Under the pieces are notes generated by a model. That model worked only from the letters and a program-made list of their open reading frames with translations. It did not search any database and had not been told where the DNA came from. DNA of 59,403 nucleotides, from NCBI GenBank assembly GCA_003216375.1, contig QCIZ01000009.1, positions 1 through 59,403 of the forward strand, given 5' to 3'. Shown one piece after another: positions 1 through 9,516 of this stretch (the stretch's first letter is position 1; each line of letters starts with the position of its first letter). The translations under genes and the position numbers were made by a program. Source of the DNA: Prochlorococcus sp. AG-402-O21. GTDB taxonomy: Bacteria; Cyanobacteriota; Cyanobacteriia; PCC-6307; Cyanobiaceae.

Positions 1-123
1 TTTATCAGAGCCAATTTTTATTGGATTAGATTCTGATTTTATAGAGGAACTACAACTTGTTAAAAGTATTGAAGCAACAAAAACAGACATAGCCAAGATT
101 TTCTTTCTTGGAGTTTTTTTCAT
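1..123 (-). CDS. Putative lipoprotein, N-terminal part only
   Basis: Reading the minus strand from an ATG at 123, 41 codons stay open to the window edge. The start is basic (MKKTPRKK), followed by a hydrophobic stretch and a lipobox-like LLTSC with Cys at residue 24, then a Ser-rich tether and the beginning of a mature domain (NPIKIGSDK). This is a typical type II signal peptide, so the product is probably an exported lipoprotein. The onset of the mature part resembles many periplasmic solute-binding proteins, but too little is visible to name a function. Confidence 0.6.
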   Translation of the reverse strand, partial: MKKTPRKKILAMSVFVASILLTSCSSSIKSESNPIKIGSDK

Positions 124-249
124 TTTTCTCAAGTGATTTTAATCTGTAAAAACATCATTATGCAGCAAAGAATTTATCTGAAATTCTTCACTTGCAAATT
201 GGATACATACTATACATTCACGTCTATCAAAACAGGTTTCATAAAATCT

Positions 250-807
250 TCAGTTGGGATTCTTAATCCTTGTTTCATGATGATTTTCAACTATCTTCAA
301 CTTATCGTTAAACCAACTATAAATAGTTCTTGATCTAAATTTATCTTGGTCTATTAAGCGTGTATGTTCTAATACATGCCAGTTATCATAATTAGACTCA
401 AAGATCAATTCGTGTTCATCAACTTGCCTTATATTTGATATTCCTGAGGAATCAGATAAATAAGAAGAATGACGTATTAGTTGATGTCCTTGTAATTGAG
501 TAATTATTTCTCCTTTACTTTTATAGGTTGGTCGTTTAATAAAAAAATCTTTTTCATCTTCGCACCACCAATTAAATCGATAGCTTTCAAATTCCGAATC
601 GCCTTGATTTAACTTGCTTACATTTATGTACATTTCCAAATTAATAGCCTTTTCTTCATCAAAAAAATATTGTCTCCTAGAGTGCCACAATCCAATATTT
701 CTAGTAAACCAACGCCTTAAATTACTATCAAAATCAATCCTAAGTCTATCAATACCTACTGAGGAGTTTTTAGTTCTTCCAATACCAGATGAATAAGAAA
801 TAGCCAT
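250..807 (-). CDS. CpcS/CpeS-like phycobiliprotein lyase family protein (tentative)
   Basis: 185 aa from an ATG at 807. Around residues 30-45 it carries FTRNIGLWHSRRQYFF, which resembles the FxxxxGkWxSqRs signature at the start of CpcS/CpeS-type chromophore lyases (lipocalin-like beta barrel). The C-terminal half alternates aromatic and charged residues as expected for beta strands and ends with a charged HHETRIKN. Known members attach bilins to phycobiliprotein cysteines; Prochlorococcus keeps only a vestigial phycoerythrin. It is divergent from sasA, with 107 bp between the two starts. The assignment rests on a short motif; a different lipocalin-fold role is possible. Confidence 0.5.
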   Translation of the reverse strand: MAISYSSGIGRTKNSSVGIDRLRIDFDSNLRRWFTRNIGLWHSRRQYFFDEEKAINLEMYINVSKLNQGDSEFESYRFNWWCEDEKDFFIKRPTYKSKGEIITQLQGHQLIRHSSYLSDSSGISNIRQVDEHELIFESNYDNWHVLEHTRLIDQDKFRSRTIYSWFNDKLKIVENHHETRIKNPN

Positions 808-914
808 TTCCTGGAACTGAGAGATTTAAAAAGAATTCACTTAATTATTAGCTAATACCTAAAATGAGTCTCATTACCTTAAGGTATGCGTAATTATTCA
901 GATCGCTCGTCACT

Positions 915-2060
915 GTGGATAGTGCCGAAGCTAACAAAAGACTGCAGTTAAATCTGTTGCTTGTGGCATCTCGCCACCATCTCTCAAGGAGAGATATTCG
1001 TTCGCTAATTGAATATTTAGAAAAAAAAGATTCAGGTTTTAACGTCACATTAGAATTTTCAGATCCCTCTGAAAATCCTGAATTACTTGAGCTTTATAGA
1101 TTAGTAGCACTTCCAGCACTAATAAAATTAGAACCTTCACCTAAACAAATCTTTGCAGGCAGCTCGATTTTTGATCAAGTTAAAACCTGGATTCCAAGAT
1201 GGCAACATGAAGGATTAATTAACCAAAGAGGAATAAATCTTAGAGCTAAAAGACTTGACTCAAATCAAACACAAAAAGAACTTCTTCTAGAGGATGATCT
1301 TCTCGTACTTAGACAAGAAAACGAAACACTTACTAAAAAAATACATTCGCAAGAAAGTCTTCTAAGAATGGTTGCTCATGAATTGAGGACGCCATTAACG
1401 GCAGCTGGTTTGGCTCTTCAAAGCCAGAAACTTGGACAAATCAGTATGTCTAAATTTCAAGATGTTTTAAAGAGAAGGCTAGAAGAAATTGAATTGCTTT
1501 CAATGGACTTATTAGAAGTTGGTAGCACGCGTTGGGAAACCTTGTTTAATCCTCAAAAAATTGATCTTGCGAACATATCTGCCGAAGCAATACTTGAGCT
1601 TGAGAAGCTATGGCTAAATCGCAAAATAAAAATAAATACAGACATTCCATCTGATTTACCCAAGGTTTTTGCAGATCAAAGAAGAATGATGCAGGTTTTG
1701 TTAAACCTTATCGAAAATGCTTTGAAATTTTCAGAAGACGAAGGTGAAATTTTTATAACAATGCTTCACAGAACAAATCAATGGGTTGAAGTAATTGTTC
1801 GAGATAATGGCCCTGGTATCCCCACAGAAGAACAACAAAGAATATTTGTTGATCGAGTGAGACTTCCACAAACTTCGCAAGAGACAATCGGCTTTGGCAT
1901 TGGCCTTTCAGTTTGTAGAAGAATTGTTGAAGTGCATGGTGGCAAGATCTGGGTAGTTTCCAAACCAACTGAAGGTGCATGTTTCTACTTCACCGTTCCT
2001 GTATGGCGTGGCCAAAATAAGGATCAAGAAGCCTTGACGAGTGGCCAGGCGGGCCCGTAA
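915..2060 (+). CDS. sasA: Circadian clock output sensor histidine kinase SasA
   Basis: 381 aa from a GTG start. Residues about 10-100 form the KaiB-like thioredoxin-fold sensor domain that lets SasA dock on KaiC. A coiled segment (about 120-148) precedes the H-box, with His155 in VAHELRTPL. The kinase domain shows the N box (LIENALKFS), G1 (DNGPGIP) and G2 (GFGIGLSV). In cyanobacteria SasA autophosphorylates in response to KaiC and transfers phosphate to RpaA, setting global gene expression rhythms. Prochlorococcus is known to lack KaiA, which makes this kinase the main output of a simplified timer. tRNA-Glu follows 49 bp downstream on the same strand. Confidence 0.93.
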   Translation: MDSAEANKRLQLNLLLVASRHHLSRRDIRSLIEYLEKKDSGFNVTLEFSDPSENPELLELYRLVALPALIKLEPSPKQIFAGSSIFDQVKTWIPRWQHEGLINQRGINLRAKRLDSNQTQKELLLEDDLLVLRQENETLTKKIHSQESLLRMVAHELRTPLTAAGLALQSQKLGQISMSKFQDVLKRRLEEIELLSMDLLEVGSTRWETLFNPQKIDLANISAEAILELEKLWLNRKIKINTDIPSDLPKVFADQRRMMQVLLNLIENALKFSEDEGEIFITMLHRTNQWVEVIVRDNGPGIPTEEQQRIFVDRVRLPQTSQETIGFGIGLSVCRRIVEVHGGKIWVVSKPTEGACFYFTVPVWRGQNKDQEALTSGQAGP

Positions 2061-2109
2061 CTTTCAATTGTGATAACAATTACTTATTGAGTTATTTATC
2101 ACCGCATGT

Positions 2110-2182
2110 GGCCCCATCGTCTAGAGGCCTAGGACACCTCCCTTTCACGGAGGCGACAGGGGTTCGAATCCCCTTGGGGCTA
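2110..2182 (+). tRNA. trnE: tRNA-Glu (anticodon TTC)
   Basis: A 73-nt cloverleaf. The acceptor stem is GGCCCCA with TGGGGCT (first pair G-U), discriminator A at 2182. The anticodon stem CCTCC/GGAGG closes the loop CTTTCAC with TTC in the anticodon position. The T arm is AGGGG-TTCGAAT-CCCCT. CCA is not encoded. Besides translation, tRNA-Glu feeds chlorophyll synthesis through glutamyl-tRNA reductase in cyanobacteria. Confidence 0.95.
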
Positions 2183-2197
2183 TAAATAAAATTATTT

Positions 2198-2237
2198 AAA
2201 ACCTTCTATGGGGCAAAACCACCCTAATGAAGGTTTT
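2198..2237 (+). terminator. Rho-independent terminator after tRNA-Glu
   Basis: The arms AAAACCTTC (2198-2206) and GAAGGTTTT (2229-2237) pair over 9 bp with a 22-nt loop, and the 3' arm runs into a T tract ending at 2239. It lies 16 nt after the tRNA and would end its transcript. The following 250 bp up to petH holds no gene that I can see. Confidence 0.75.
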
Positions 2238-2495
2238 TTAATAGAATTAATTTTCTTGATGTTTATTCTGTTTATCAATCCTTTTTTAAAAGAAAATTGA
2301 ACATAAGAAATGTAGAAAAATAATATCTGCAAATAAAAAACGCATAATTGCTAAAACCCCTTCATGCAGCTGGATCTAAGAATACAAATGATCTTGTGAC
2401 GGTCTCAAAAGGTGAACTATCATATTAGTAATATCAAGATAAAACAGCTAAAAGTTACCTCTTCTTGGTAATCTTGCCTTCTAATTTAAGTTTTT

Positions 2496-3617
2496 ATGGC
2501 TTACTCAGAGACAAAGGTAGTTCTTGGCGGTCTTGCACATATTCCTATCATAATTGGTTTTTTCTACCTAATACGCAGGCAATACTCATTTGGTGCAATG
2601 TTACGAACAGGGAAGAATGCTTTAAGCGAGAAAATTAAAACTGCTCCTGCTAAAGCTGCTGCTCCTGCTAAAGCTGCTGCTCCTGCTAAAGCTGCTGCTC
2701 CTGCTAAAGCTGCTGCAAAGAAACCACATGCAGATGTACCCGTTAATACGTATAAACCAAAAGCACCTTTCACCGGAACAGTTACTGAAAATTATTCAGC
2801 CCTAAAAGAAGGAGCTATTGGAAAAGTTCAACACATAACTTTTGATTTATCTGGAGGGGACCCTGAATTCAAATATGTTGAAGGTCAAAGTTGCGGAATA
2901 CTTGCAGCGGGAGAAGACGCTAAAGGAAAACCTCATAGGCCAAGACTATATTCAATTGCTAGCACTAGATATGGTGATAATTTTGCAGGAAATACTCTCT
3001 CCTTATGTGTCCGTCAACTTCAATACGAAAAAGATGGTGAAACCATAAATGGAGTTTGCTCTACCTATTTGTGCAACCTATCTCCTGGAGACAAAGTACA
3101 AATTAGTGGACCAGTAGGCAAAGAGATGCTTCTTCCAGAGGAAGAAGATTCAAATATAATAATGCTTGCTACAGGTACTGGAATAGCTCCAATGAGAGCA
3201 TATTTAAGAAGGATGTTTGAACCTACAGAAATTGAAAAACATAAGTGGAATTTCAAAGGAAAAGCTTGGTTATTTATGGGTGCACCAAAGACCGCTAACT
3301 TGCTTTATGACGCTGATTTTGAACACTACAAATCCAAATTCCCTGAAAATCTAAGATACACAAAAGCAATAAGCAGAGAACAAAAGAATACAAAAGGAGG
3401 AAGAATGTACATTCAAGACAGGGTCCTTGAATATGCTGAAGAAATATTCAATATGATTGAGAACCCTAAAACTCATATTTACTTGTGTGGATTAAAGGGA
3501 ATGGAGCCAGGTATAGATGAGGCAATGTCAACTGCAGCTGCTGCAAAAGGTTTAGATTGGTCAGAACTTAGACCTAAACTCAGAAAAGCAGGCAGATGGC
3601 ATGCTGAGACTTACTAG
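2496..3617 (+). CDS. petH: Ferredoxin-NADP+ reductase with N-terminal membrane segment
   Basis: 373 aa from ATG. The catalytic part (about residue 90 to the end) is a standard FNR. It has the FAD-binding RPRLYSIAS, a conserved YLCNLSPGDKV region, the NADP-binding GTGIAPMRAYL, a GLKGMEPGID segment and the terminal WHAETY. It transfers electrons from ferredoxin to NADP+ at the end of photosynthetic electron flow. Most cyanobacterial PetH proteins begin with a CpcD-like domain that docks on phycobilisomes. Here that domain is absent: residues 8-27 form one hydrophobic helix, then a basic stretch and an Ala/Pro/Lys linker (about 49-75) built from a DNA tandem repeat. A thylakoid anchor is inferred. 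The gene has an untranslated upstream region of over 200 bp without another ORF. Confidence 0.93.
   Translation: MAYSETKVVLGGLAHIPIIIGFFYLIRRQYSFGAMLRTGKNALSEKIKTAPAKAAAPAKAAAPAKAAAPAKAAAKKPHADVPVNTYKPKAPFTGTVTENYSALKEGAIGKVQHITFDLSGGDPEFKYVEGQSCGILAAGEDAKGKPHRPRLYSIASTRYGDNFAGNTLSLCVRQLQYEKDGETINGVCSTYLCNLSPGDKVQISGPVGKEMLLPEEEDSNIIMLATGTGIAPMRAYLRRMFEPTEIEKHKWNFKGKAWLFMGAPKTANLLYDADFEHYKSKFPENLRYTKAISREQKNTKGGRMYIQDRVLEYAEEIFNMIENPKTHIYLCGLKGMEPGIDEAMSTAAAAKGLDWSELRPKLRKAGRWHAETY
2643..2714 (+). repeat. In-frame 18-bp tandem repeat, four copies, inside petH
   Basis: Four consecutive, apparently perfect copies of an 18-bp unit (2643-2660, 2661-2678, 2679-2696, 2697-2714), each encoding APAKAA. 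Together they make the flexible, basic linker between the membrane segment and the FNR catalytic domain. The unit length is a multiple of three, so copy-number changes would keep frame. Confidence 0.95.
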
Positions 3618-3786
3618 ATAAATAAGAAAGTCTGGAAAGCGATAATTTTTCATTACTTTATAAATATTTTTTCTATATTTAATTAATCAATATCAATTTT
3701 GTTTTTGACATACGACCATCAAAATGGCGGAATGATTAGAAGCAATTTGGATAATATTTTTAATCTAATTGGCAAGGAATTTATCA

Positions 3787-5310
3787 ATGAGCATGCCAGT
3801 AACAAATCCATTGAGAATAGGTCTTCGCCAAGAGCGTGTAGTTCCTCCTCAATGTCTGGTTATTTTTGGAGCTTCAGGGGATCTAACGCACAGGAAACTT
3901 GTTCCTGCTCTATTTGAGCTTTTTAAGCAACGAAGATTACCAAGTGAGTTTGCAATCTTAGGCTGTGCAAGAAGGCCATGGACTGATGAAATATTTAAAG
4001 AAAAAATGGAAGAAGCTCTTTCTTCTCAAATAAAAGAAAGTCCTAAAGAATGGGAACTATTTTCTCAAAATCTTTTCTATGAACCTGTAGACCTGCAACA
4101 ACCAGAACACCTCGTAAAACTTGGGGAAAGACTTGAAATAATTGACAAGTTAAGAGCAACTCACGGCCATCGAACTTTTTACCTTTCAGTATCTCCTAAA
4201 TTTTATGGAAGTGGATGTAGAGCTTTAGCTGCAGCAGGGTTATTAAAAGATCCCAAACGCAGTAGGATCGTAATTGAAAAACCTTTTGGTAGAGACTTCA
4301 ATAGCGCTCAATCACTTAATACTCTCGTTCAGAGTTGTGCTCAAGAAAGTCAAATATTTCGAATAGATCATTACTTAGGCAAAGAAACCGTTCAAAATAT
4401 TCTCGTCCTCAGATTCGCAAACACGATTTTTGAACCTATTTGGAATAGAAATTATATCTCGAGTGTTCAAATTACTAGTTCCGAAACAGTTGGCGTTGAA
4501 GATCGCGCTGGATATTACGAATCTTCAGGCGCTCTAAGGGATATGGTTCAAAACCATCTAACTCAAATGCTTGCTCTAACTGCAATGGAACCACCTGGAC
4601 ATTTTGATCCGGAAGCCATAAGGAACGAAAAAGCCAAAGTTCTTCAGGCAGTCAAGCTTGCCAATGAAGAAAAGCCTTGGGAATGTTGCGTAAGGGGACA
4701 GTACTCAAAGGGAGGTAGCCATGAAGATCCACTGCTTGGATATAGAGAAGAACCAGGCGTTAATCCAAACAGCACGACCGAAACATATGTAGCTATGAAG
4801 CTTTTTATAGATAACTGGAGATGGCAGGGAGTCCCCTTTTACGTGAGGACAGGGAAAAGATTAGCTAAAAGGCTGAGTGAAGTTGTTCTTACTTTTAGAG
4901 AAGCGCCTGTTCACCTTTTTGATGCAGCAGGAGGATGCCCAACATCAAACCAATTAATTCTTAGGATTCAACCCAACGAAGGAGCTGAATTTAGTTTTGA
5001 GGTTAAATCACCAGGGTCTGGGATGAGAAGTAGACCCGTAAATATGGAGTTTTCATACGACGAATCCTTTGGAGAGCCATCAGATGAAGGCTATGTAAGG
5101 CTTCTTGCAGATGCAATGCTTGGGGATCCCACATTGTTTACTCGAAGCGACGAAGTAGAGGCTGCTTGGCGTTTATATACACCTCTTCTAGAAAAGATTG
5201 AAGATTCTCCATGGGAATTACCTGTTTATCAATATGAATCAAGAACATGGGGACCTACTGAATCAGACTTACTGATTGGCAAAGATCAGCTTCTATGGAG
5301 AAGACCTTGA
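3787..5310 (+). CDS. zwf: Glucose-6-phosphate 1-dehydrogenase
   Basis: 507 aa from the ATG at 3787, which has AAGGA (3774-3778) eight bases upstream; an in-frame TTG 18 bp earlier is less likely because it removes that site. The NADP-binding motif GASGDLTHRKL lies near the N-terminus, and the substrate and catalytic signature RIDHYLGKE is in the middle. Length and architecture are normal for the family. It catalyses the first step of the oxidative pentose phosphate pathway, the main night-time source of NADPH in cyanobacteria. opcA follows 38 bp downstream, the usual cyanobacterial order. Confidence 0.97.
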   Translation: MSMPVTNPLRIGLRQERVVPPQCLVIFGASGDLTHRKLVPALFELFKQRRLPSEFAILGCARRPWTDEIFKEKMEEALSSQIKESPKEWELFSQNLFYEPVDLQQPEHLVKLGERLEIIDKLRATHGHRTFYLSVSPKFYGSGCRALAAAGLLKDPKRSRIVIEKPFGRDFNSAQSLNTLVQSCAQESQIFRIDHYLGKETVQNILVLRFANTIFEPIWNRNYISSVQITSSETVGVEDRAGYYESSGALRDMVQNHLTQMLALTAMEPPGHFDPEAIRNEKAKVLQAVKLANEEKPWECCVRGQYSKGGSHEDPLLGYREEPGVNPNSTTETYVAMKLFIDNWRWQGVPFYVRTGKRLAKRLSEVVLTFREAPVHLFDAAGGCPTSNQLILRIQPNEGAEFSFEVKSPGSGMRSRPVNMEFSYDESFGEPSDEGYVRLLADAMLGDPTLFTRSDEVEAAWRLYTPLLEKIEDSPWELPVYQYESRTWGPTESDLLIGKDQLLWRRP

Positions 5311-5348
5311 AACAATTGAATCTCAATCTTTTATACGAACCAAATTAA

Positions 5349-6656
5349 ATGTCTCCTCAATTAACTCTTCAAACACCTCTTCAGCTACCTCCAGCTGAAA
5401 TCCCTACATATCTTGAACAACTCTGGTCTCATGATGAGAGAGGGGATAAAGGAGCCAACACTTTTTGCTTAATTGTCTGGCAACCTGCTTGGATTGAACA
5501 AAAATTAGTCAAAACTGGAAAAATATCTGGCCCAGTAGTGGGCAGTCAAAGAAATGATCTTATAGAAGCTGCAAGAGAAATTATTTTAAAAGGAGATCTA
5601 CCTAACAGCACATCACCACTGGATTTCAGAGTTCAATCTTCAATTCAATCTGAAGACTTAATTAAAAATGTAGAAGACCTCAGGGGGCAACACATTGACA
5701 CCTCAATAAGTAATTTGCAACCTCGAAGGTTAATAACCATTGCACCAACAATTGAAAATGATAATAATTTAGAAACATTAGTTGCAGCGTATTGTCCTCT
5801 TCCTGAAGAAGGTGGAGGGAAAACAGCTTGTGGCGATGTAATCGTTTTAAGAGGAAATAAAACCGCAATCAATGATGGACTTGAAATTGTTGAGACTCTT
5901 GTTCCTGATGAACTTCCCTCTTGGTTGTGGTGGAATGGAAGAATTGATGAGGCTCCTGAATTCCTTAATGCTCTGGCGCTCCCAAATCGAAGATTAATTA
6001 TTGATACTGCGCTAGGTGAACCAATAGTTTGCTTAAATTTATTGATTCAAAGAATTCAATCTGGACAAGCTGTTAATGATCTGAATTGGCTTCGTCTTAG
6101 AGGTTGGAGAGAAACCTTAGCGATGGTATTTGATCCACTTCAAAGAAGAAATACTCTTGATAATCTACAAAAAATTGATATCGATATTGAGGGATCTCAA
6201 ACCGTTCAGGGCCTTTTACTTGCTGCATGGATTGCCGACCGTCTCAACTGGAAAATTGAAAATTGCATCTACTCAAAAAAAGATCAGCTGAAAGTTAATT
6301 TTCTTCGTCCTGACAAAAATCTTGTAGAAGTTGGTATTACTTCTCTACCAATTGGTAAACCAAGTATAAATCCAGGACAAATAGTTGGTTTGAGATTAAT
6401 TGCAAAAGCCAAAAACAAACAAACAAACGATATTTGTGTAATCCTCGCATCAGAATCTGGGGAATGTATGAGATTGGAAGCTGGGGGTATGGCAAGAATG
6501 GAACTTATTGAACAAGTCGTTCCAATTCAAAAGAACTCTTTAGAAAATGATGTTGCTCGTTTACTCTCCAGCAGTAGAGGCAATACGAGTCCTTTGCTTG
6601 CGAGTGCGGCACCAATAGCAAAAGAAATGCTTGATTTAGTTAATCAAGCTAAATAA
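5349..6656 (+). CDS. opcA: Glucose-6-phosphate dehydrogenase assembly protein OpcA
   Basis: 435 aa from ATG. Sequence and position directly after zwf match OpcA, the allosteric and assembly partner that activates cyanobacterial Zwf and makes it sensitive to thioredoxin. Recognisable family features are a mid-protein ELPSWLWWNGRIDEAPEFLNAL block and a conserved LLAAWIADRLNW segment. There are no membrane segments; it is a cytosolic protein. Likely co-transcribed with zwf (38-bp gap) and perhaps with cobB (13-bp gap). Confidence 0.93.
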   Translation: MSPQLTLQTPLQLPPAEIPTYLEQLWSHDERGDKGANTFCLIVWQPAWIEQKLVKTGKISGPVVGSQRNDLIEAAREIILKGDLPNSTSPLDFRVQSSIQSEDLIKNVEDLRGQHIDTSISNLQPRRLITIAPTIENDNNLETLVAAYCPLPEEGGGKTACGDVIVLRGNKTAINDGLEIVETLVPDELPSWLWWNGRIDEAPEFLNALALPNRRLIIDTALGEPIVCLNLLIQRIQSGQAVNDLNWLRLRGWRETLAMVFDPLQRRNTLDNLQKIDIDIEGSQTVQGLLLAAWIADRLNWKIENCIYSKKDQLKVNFLRPDKNLVEVGITSLPIGKPSINPGQIVGLRLIAKAKNKQTNDICVILASESGECMRLEAGGMARMELIEQVVPIQKNSLENDVARLLSSSRGNTSPLLASAAPIAKEMLDLVNQAK

Positions 6657-6669
6657 ATATAGTCATTAG

Positions 6670-8025
6670 ATGGCTTGCGTAATTTCTGCTATATCAAGCA
6701 ACAGTGGGAAAACTCTTTTAAGTCTTCTTTTAATTTCTTGGTTAAAAAGTATAAATAAAACAGTACAGACTTTTAAAGTTGGACCTGATTACTTAGACCC
6801 TCAACAACTCACTGCAGTTTCAAAAAAGGCTTGTCGAAATCTTGACTTGGTTCTCTCTGGTGAAAGTTGGGTTAAAGAGAATTTTAATTACTTCGGAGGT
6901 TTAACTGATTATTCATTTGTTGAAGGGGTAATGGGCTTATTTGATGGAATTGGAAGTAGTTCAAAAGGCAGCACAGCTGAATTAGCTAAGGTTTTAAGTC
7001 TTCCAGTAGTCCTTATTGTTGACGCTAGAGGGAAGGCTGCTTCATTAGCAGCCTTAATAAATGGATTTAAAGAACATGATAAAGAATTAAAAATTGCAGG
7101 CGTTGTTCTAAATAATGTTCAAACTCCTAGACATGAAAAAATATTATTGGAGGTTCTTGATCAAATCAATATAAAGTCATTAGGTTCTCTTCCTTCATGC
7201 AAAGACTTATATCTGCCAGCAAGGAATTTAGGTTTGGCTCCAGCTCATGAAATTCTTGATTTAGAAATTAAAATCAAGAAGTGGGCCTCGATAGCTAAAG
7301 ATCATCTAAACATTGAAAGTTTTAGAACGCTTTTATTATCTCCAGAATCCAATAAAAAAACAATTAACCTCCTACAAAAAAAAGAATCAGCGGTAATTCA
7401 CCCAATTGCAATAGCTGAAGATGAAGCTTTCCATTTTAGGTATCAAGAAACAAAAGAATTATTAGAGGGCAACGGAATGCCAACTATTACTTGGAAGCCT
7501 CTAGAAAACGAACAGATTCCAAAAGAAGCAAAAGGATTAATAATACCTGGTGGTTTTCCTGAGCAACATGCAAACCAATTAAGTCATTCAACTATAAGCC
7601 TGAACTCAATAAAAATGTTTTCCAAAAAGTTTCCAATATACGCTGAATGTGGCGGAATGATGCTTTTGGGTAAAAGTATATTTGATCTTGAAGGGAGAGA
7701 GCATGCAATGGCTGGAGTATTACCTTTTAAAGCAAAAAAGGGTAATTTAAAAATTGGTTATAGAGAAGCAACAACTAAAAATAATAGTCCTATTACAACT
7801 CCTGGAAATAAACTCATAGGACATGAATTTCATCGCTGGGAAATAATTAATGAAAGCTATAATTCAAGTATAAATAAACTATGGGATATCAAAGGTTGGA
7901 ATATGGAGATTAAAAACGAAGGTTTTTGCAATCATTTAATTCATGCAAGCTGGATACATCTACATTGGGCAAGTTCGCCTCTTATTTTAGAAAATTGGAA
8001 AAGAAGCGTTATGAATTTGACTTAA
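6670..8025 (+). CDS. cobB: Cobyrinic acid a,c-diamide synthase
   Basis: 451 aa from ATG. The N-terminal dethiobiotin-synthetase-like domain shows the P-loop SSNSGKTLLS and FKVGPDYLDP. The C-terminal class I glutamine amidotransferase domain has IIPGGFPEQHA, the active-site Cys in YAECGGMMLLG and a late HASWIHLHW. It amidates cobyrinate side chains with glutamine and ATP during (pseudo)cobalamin synthesis, which Prochlorococcus performs. It is 13 bp after opcA and convergent with the helicase gene that ends at 8056. Confidence 0.93.
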   Translation: MACVISAISSNSGKTLLSLLLISWLKSINKTVQTFKVGPDYLDPQQLTAVSKKACRNLDLVLSGESWVKENFNYFGGLTDYSFVEGVMGLFDGIGSSSKGSTAELAKVLSLPVVLIVDARGKAASLAALINGFKEHDKELKIAGVVLNNVQTPRHEKILLEVLDQINIKSLGSLPSCKDLYLPARNLGLAPAHEILDLEIKIKKWASIAKDHLNIESFRTLLLSPESNKKTINLLQKKESAVIHPIAIAEDEAFHFRYQETKELLEGNGMPTITWKPLENEQIPKEAKGLIIPGGFPEQHANQLSHSTISLNSIKMFSKKFPIYAECGGMMLLGKSIFDLEGREHAMAGVLPFKAKKGNLKIGYREATTKNNSPITTPGNKLIGHEFHRWEIINESYNSSINKLWDIKGWNMEIKNEGFCNHLIHASWIHLHWASSPLILENWKRSVMNLT

Positions 8026-8055
8026 AGAAATGTTTTAAAAATAACATTTTCCAAA

Positions 8056-9516
8056 TTACTCGATTAATAATTTCTTTAAAAGAGATTGATTTGTCTTACT
8101 TTTATTATCACCAACAATCCATACTCCTTTGCTCGCTCTGCTTACAGCAACGTATACAAGCCGTCTTCTAAATTCAATGTCTTTAGGCCAAAAAACATCA
8201 GAAGTTATAAAAACGTCTCCAAAAGTACTACCTTGACTCCTGTGAATTGTAAGGACAGAAGCAGGTCCTAAAGAAGCGAATGAATCTCTTATATAAAAGA
8301 AAAGCTTCCAAATTGAACCACTATTTTTTTTCCCTCTTTCTCTTGCATGATTACTCAATTTGTTCAAAGCAAGGTCTAAAGCAATACGAGATTTAGATCC
8401 TATTTGAGGCATTAACCTCAAAGAAAATTCTTTTTGGTCACACCTTACTTTAGCTATCTGAGTTTCAACAACAGGCAGAGAATTTTCAATATCTTGTTGG
8501 ATTTCTAAAGAACCCAAATCAAAACTATTTGGAATTACATCCTCTACCAACATCTCTCTATTGGAACTAATTAAAATATCTGGTTCTTCTCCAAGCTCAT
8601 TCTCGTTTAATGAAGCATTTACCATGACCGCTTTGCGGCTAATTAACACCTCCCCAGGTAAAACCTGATATTGATCAGCCATATCTCCATGAATCGCTCT
8701 TCTTGCATGAGGAACTAAATTATCAACAATTCTATTCGTGTAGCACAAAATTCTTGCTCTATCATAATCATCTTCTAAAGAAGATAACCTCAATGCTGAT
8801 TTAGCTTTTTCAAGCCAACTATCCCTATCTAATATTCCTACATTACCTTTCTTAGAGTTAATAATTGGCAATATTGGAGGCTGATCACAAGAGATCTGCC
8901 CGTCTCTAATGATTTTTGCCAATTTCAGCACAGGTCCTTGATGACGAACAACTTCCTTTAGTTCAGAATTTACGGCTCGTTTCATTGAGAAAACTGAGCT
9001 GGAACTTTCTCCCACAGGTGGGAGTTGAGCAGGATCACCAACAAAAACCAATCTAGTCGAATTACCTCTGGCGCATTCAAGAGTTATCTCCAATAAATTG
9101 GAATCAATCATTGATGCTTCATCTATTAAAACAAGTCCTAAATTCTCCAAAGAGCTCTCGGTTTGATCTGTTTTTTCACATATTTCGACATCTGCTTGTC
9201 TTTTCAACTTAAGTCGAAGCAAACGGTGAATAGTAGAGGGGAACCATGTTGGTTGAATAGATTCACTTTTCAATCCCTCCCTTAAAACACCCACAGCCTT
9301 ATGAGTTGGTGCAACAACAGTCCAACACAAATCCAACTCGTCTACCTTTTTCAATAGTTTCATCGATAAATATGTTTTTCCGCTACCTGCAACCCCCTTC
9401 ATCACAAAGGGTTTGAAAGAATACGGGGTCGTTAGCCATTCACAAAACAATTCAAGAGATTTTTCTTGGTCCTTAGTTAAGTCAAAACAATCTTCTTTTA
9501 TTTTTGCTTCTTTCAC
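8056..9516 (-). CDS. RecD-like ATP-dependent helicase (superfamily 1)
   Basis: 486 aa. Walker A is GVAGSGKTYLS (about residues 40-50), Walker B is LVLIDEASMID, and motif III is FVGDPAQLPPVG. A C-terminal UvrD_C_2-type segment has LTIHRSQGSTFGDVF and LVYVAVSRASKGVWIVGD. This is the RecD/Dda helicase core without the long N-terminal extensions of RecD2, so a role in DNA repair or replication is likely but exact substrates are unknown. Its ATG overlaps the stop of the upstream DUF212 gene by 4 bp, implying translational coupling in a folD-crtE-DUF212-helicase transcript. Confidence 0.85.
   Translation of the reverse strand: MKEAKIKEDCFDLTKDQEKSLELFCEWLTTPYSFKPFVMKGVAGSGKTYLSMKLLKKVDELDLCWTVVAPTHKAVGVLREGLKSESIQPTWFPSTIHRLLRLKLKRQADVEICEKTDQTESSLENLGLVLIDEASMIDSNLLEITLECARGNSTRLVFVGDPAQLPPVGESSSSVFSMKRAVNSELKEVVRHQGPVLKLAKIIRDGQISCDQPPILPIINSKKGNVGILDRDSWLEKAKSALRLSSLEDDYDRARILCYTNRIVDNLVPHARRAIHGDMADQYQVLPGEVLISRKAVMVNASLNENELGEEPDILISSNREMLVEDVIPNSFDLGSLEIQQDIENSLPVVETQIAKVRCDQKEFSLRLMPQIGSKSRIALDLALNKLSNHARERGKKNSGSIWKLFFYIRDSFASLGPASVLTIHRSQGSTFGDVFITSDVFWPKDIEFRRRLVYVAVSRASKGVWIVGDNKSKTNQSLLKKLLIE

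Noticed and set aside
2643-2714. CRISPR-like short repeats
   Set aside because: The units are directly adjacent without spacers and encode an in-frame protein linker.
3699-3917. Possible small plus-strand ORF before zwf
   Set aside because: It overlaps the zwf start in another frame, is rich in Ser/Cys and resembles no family.
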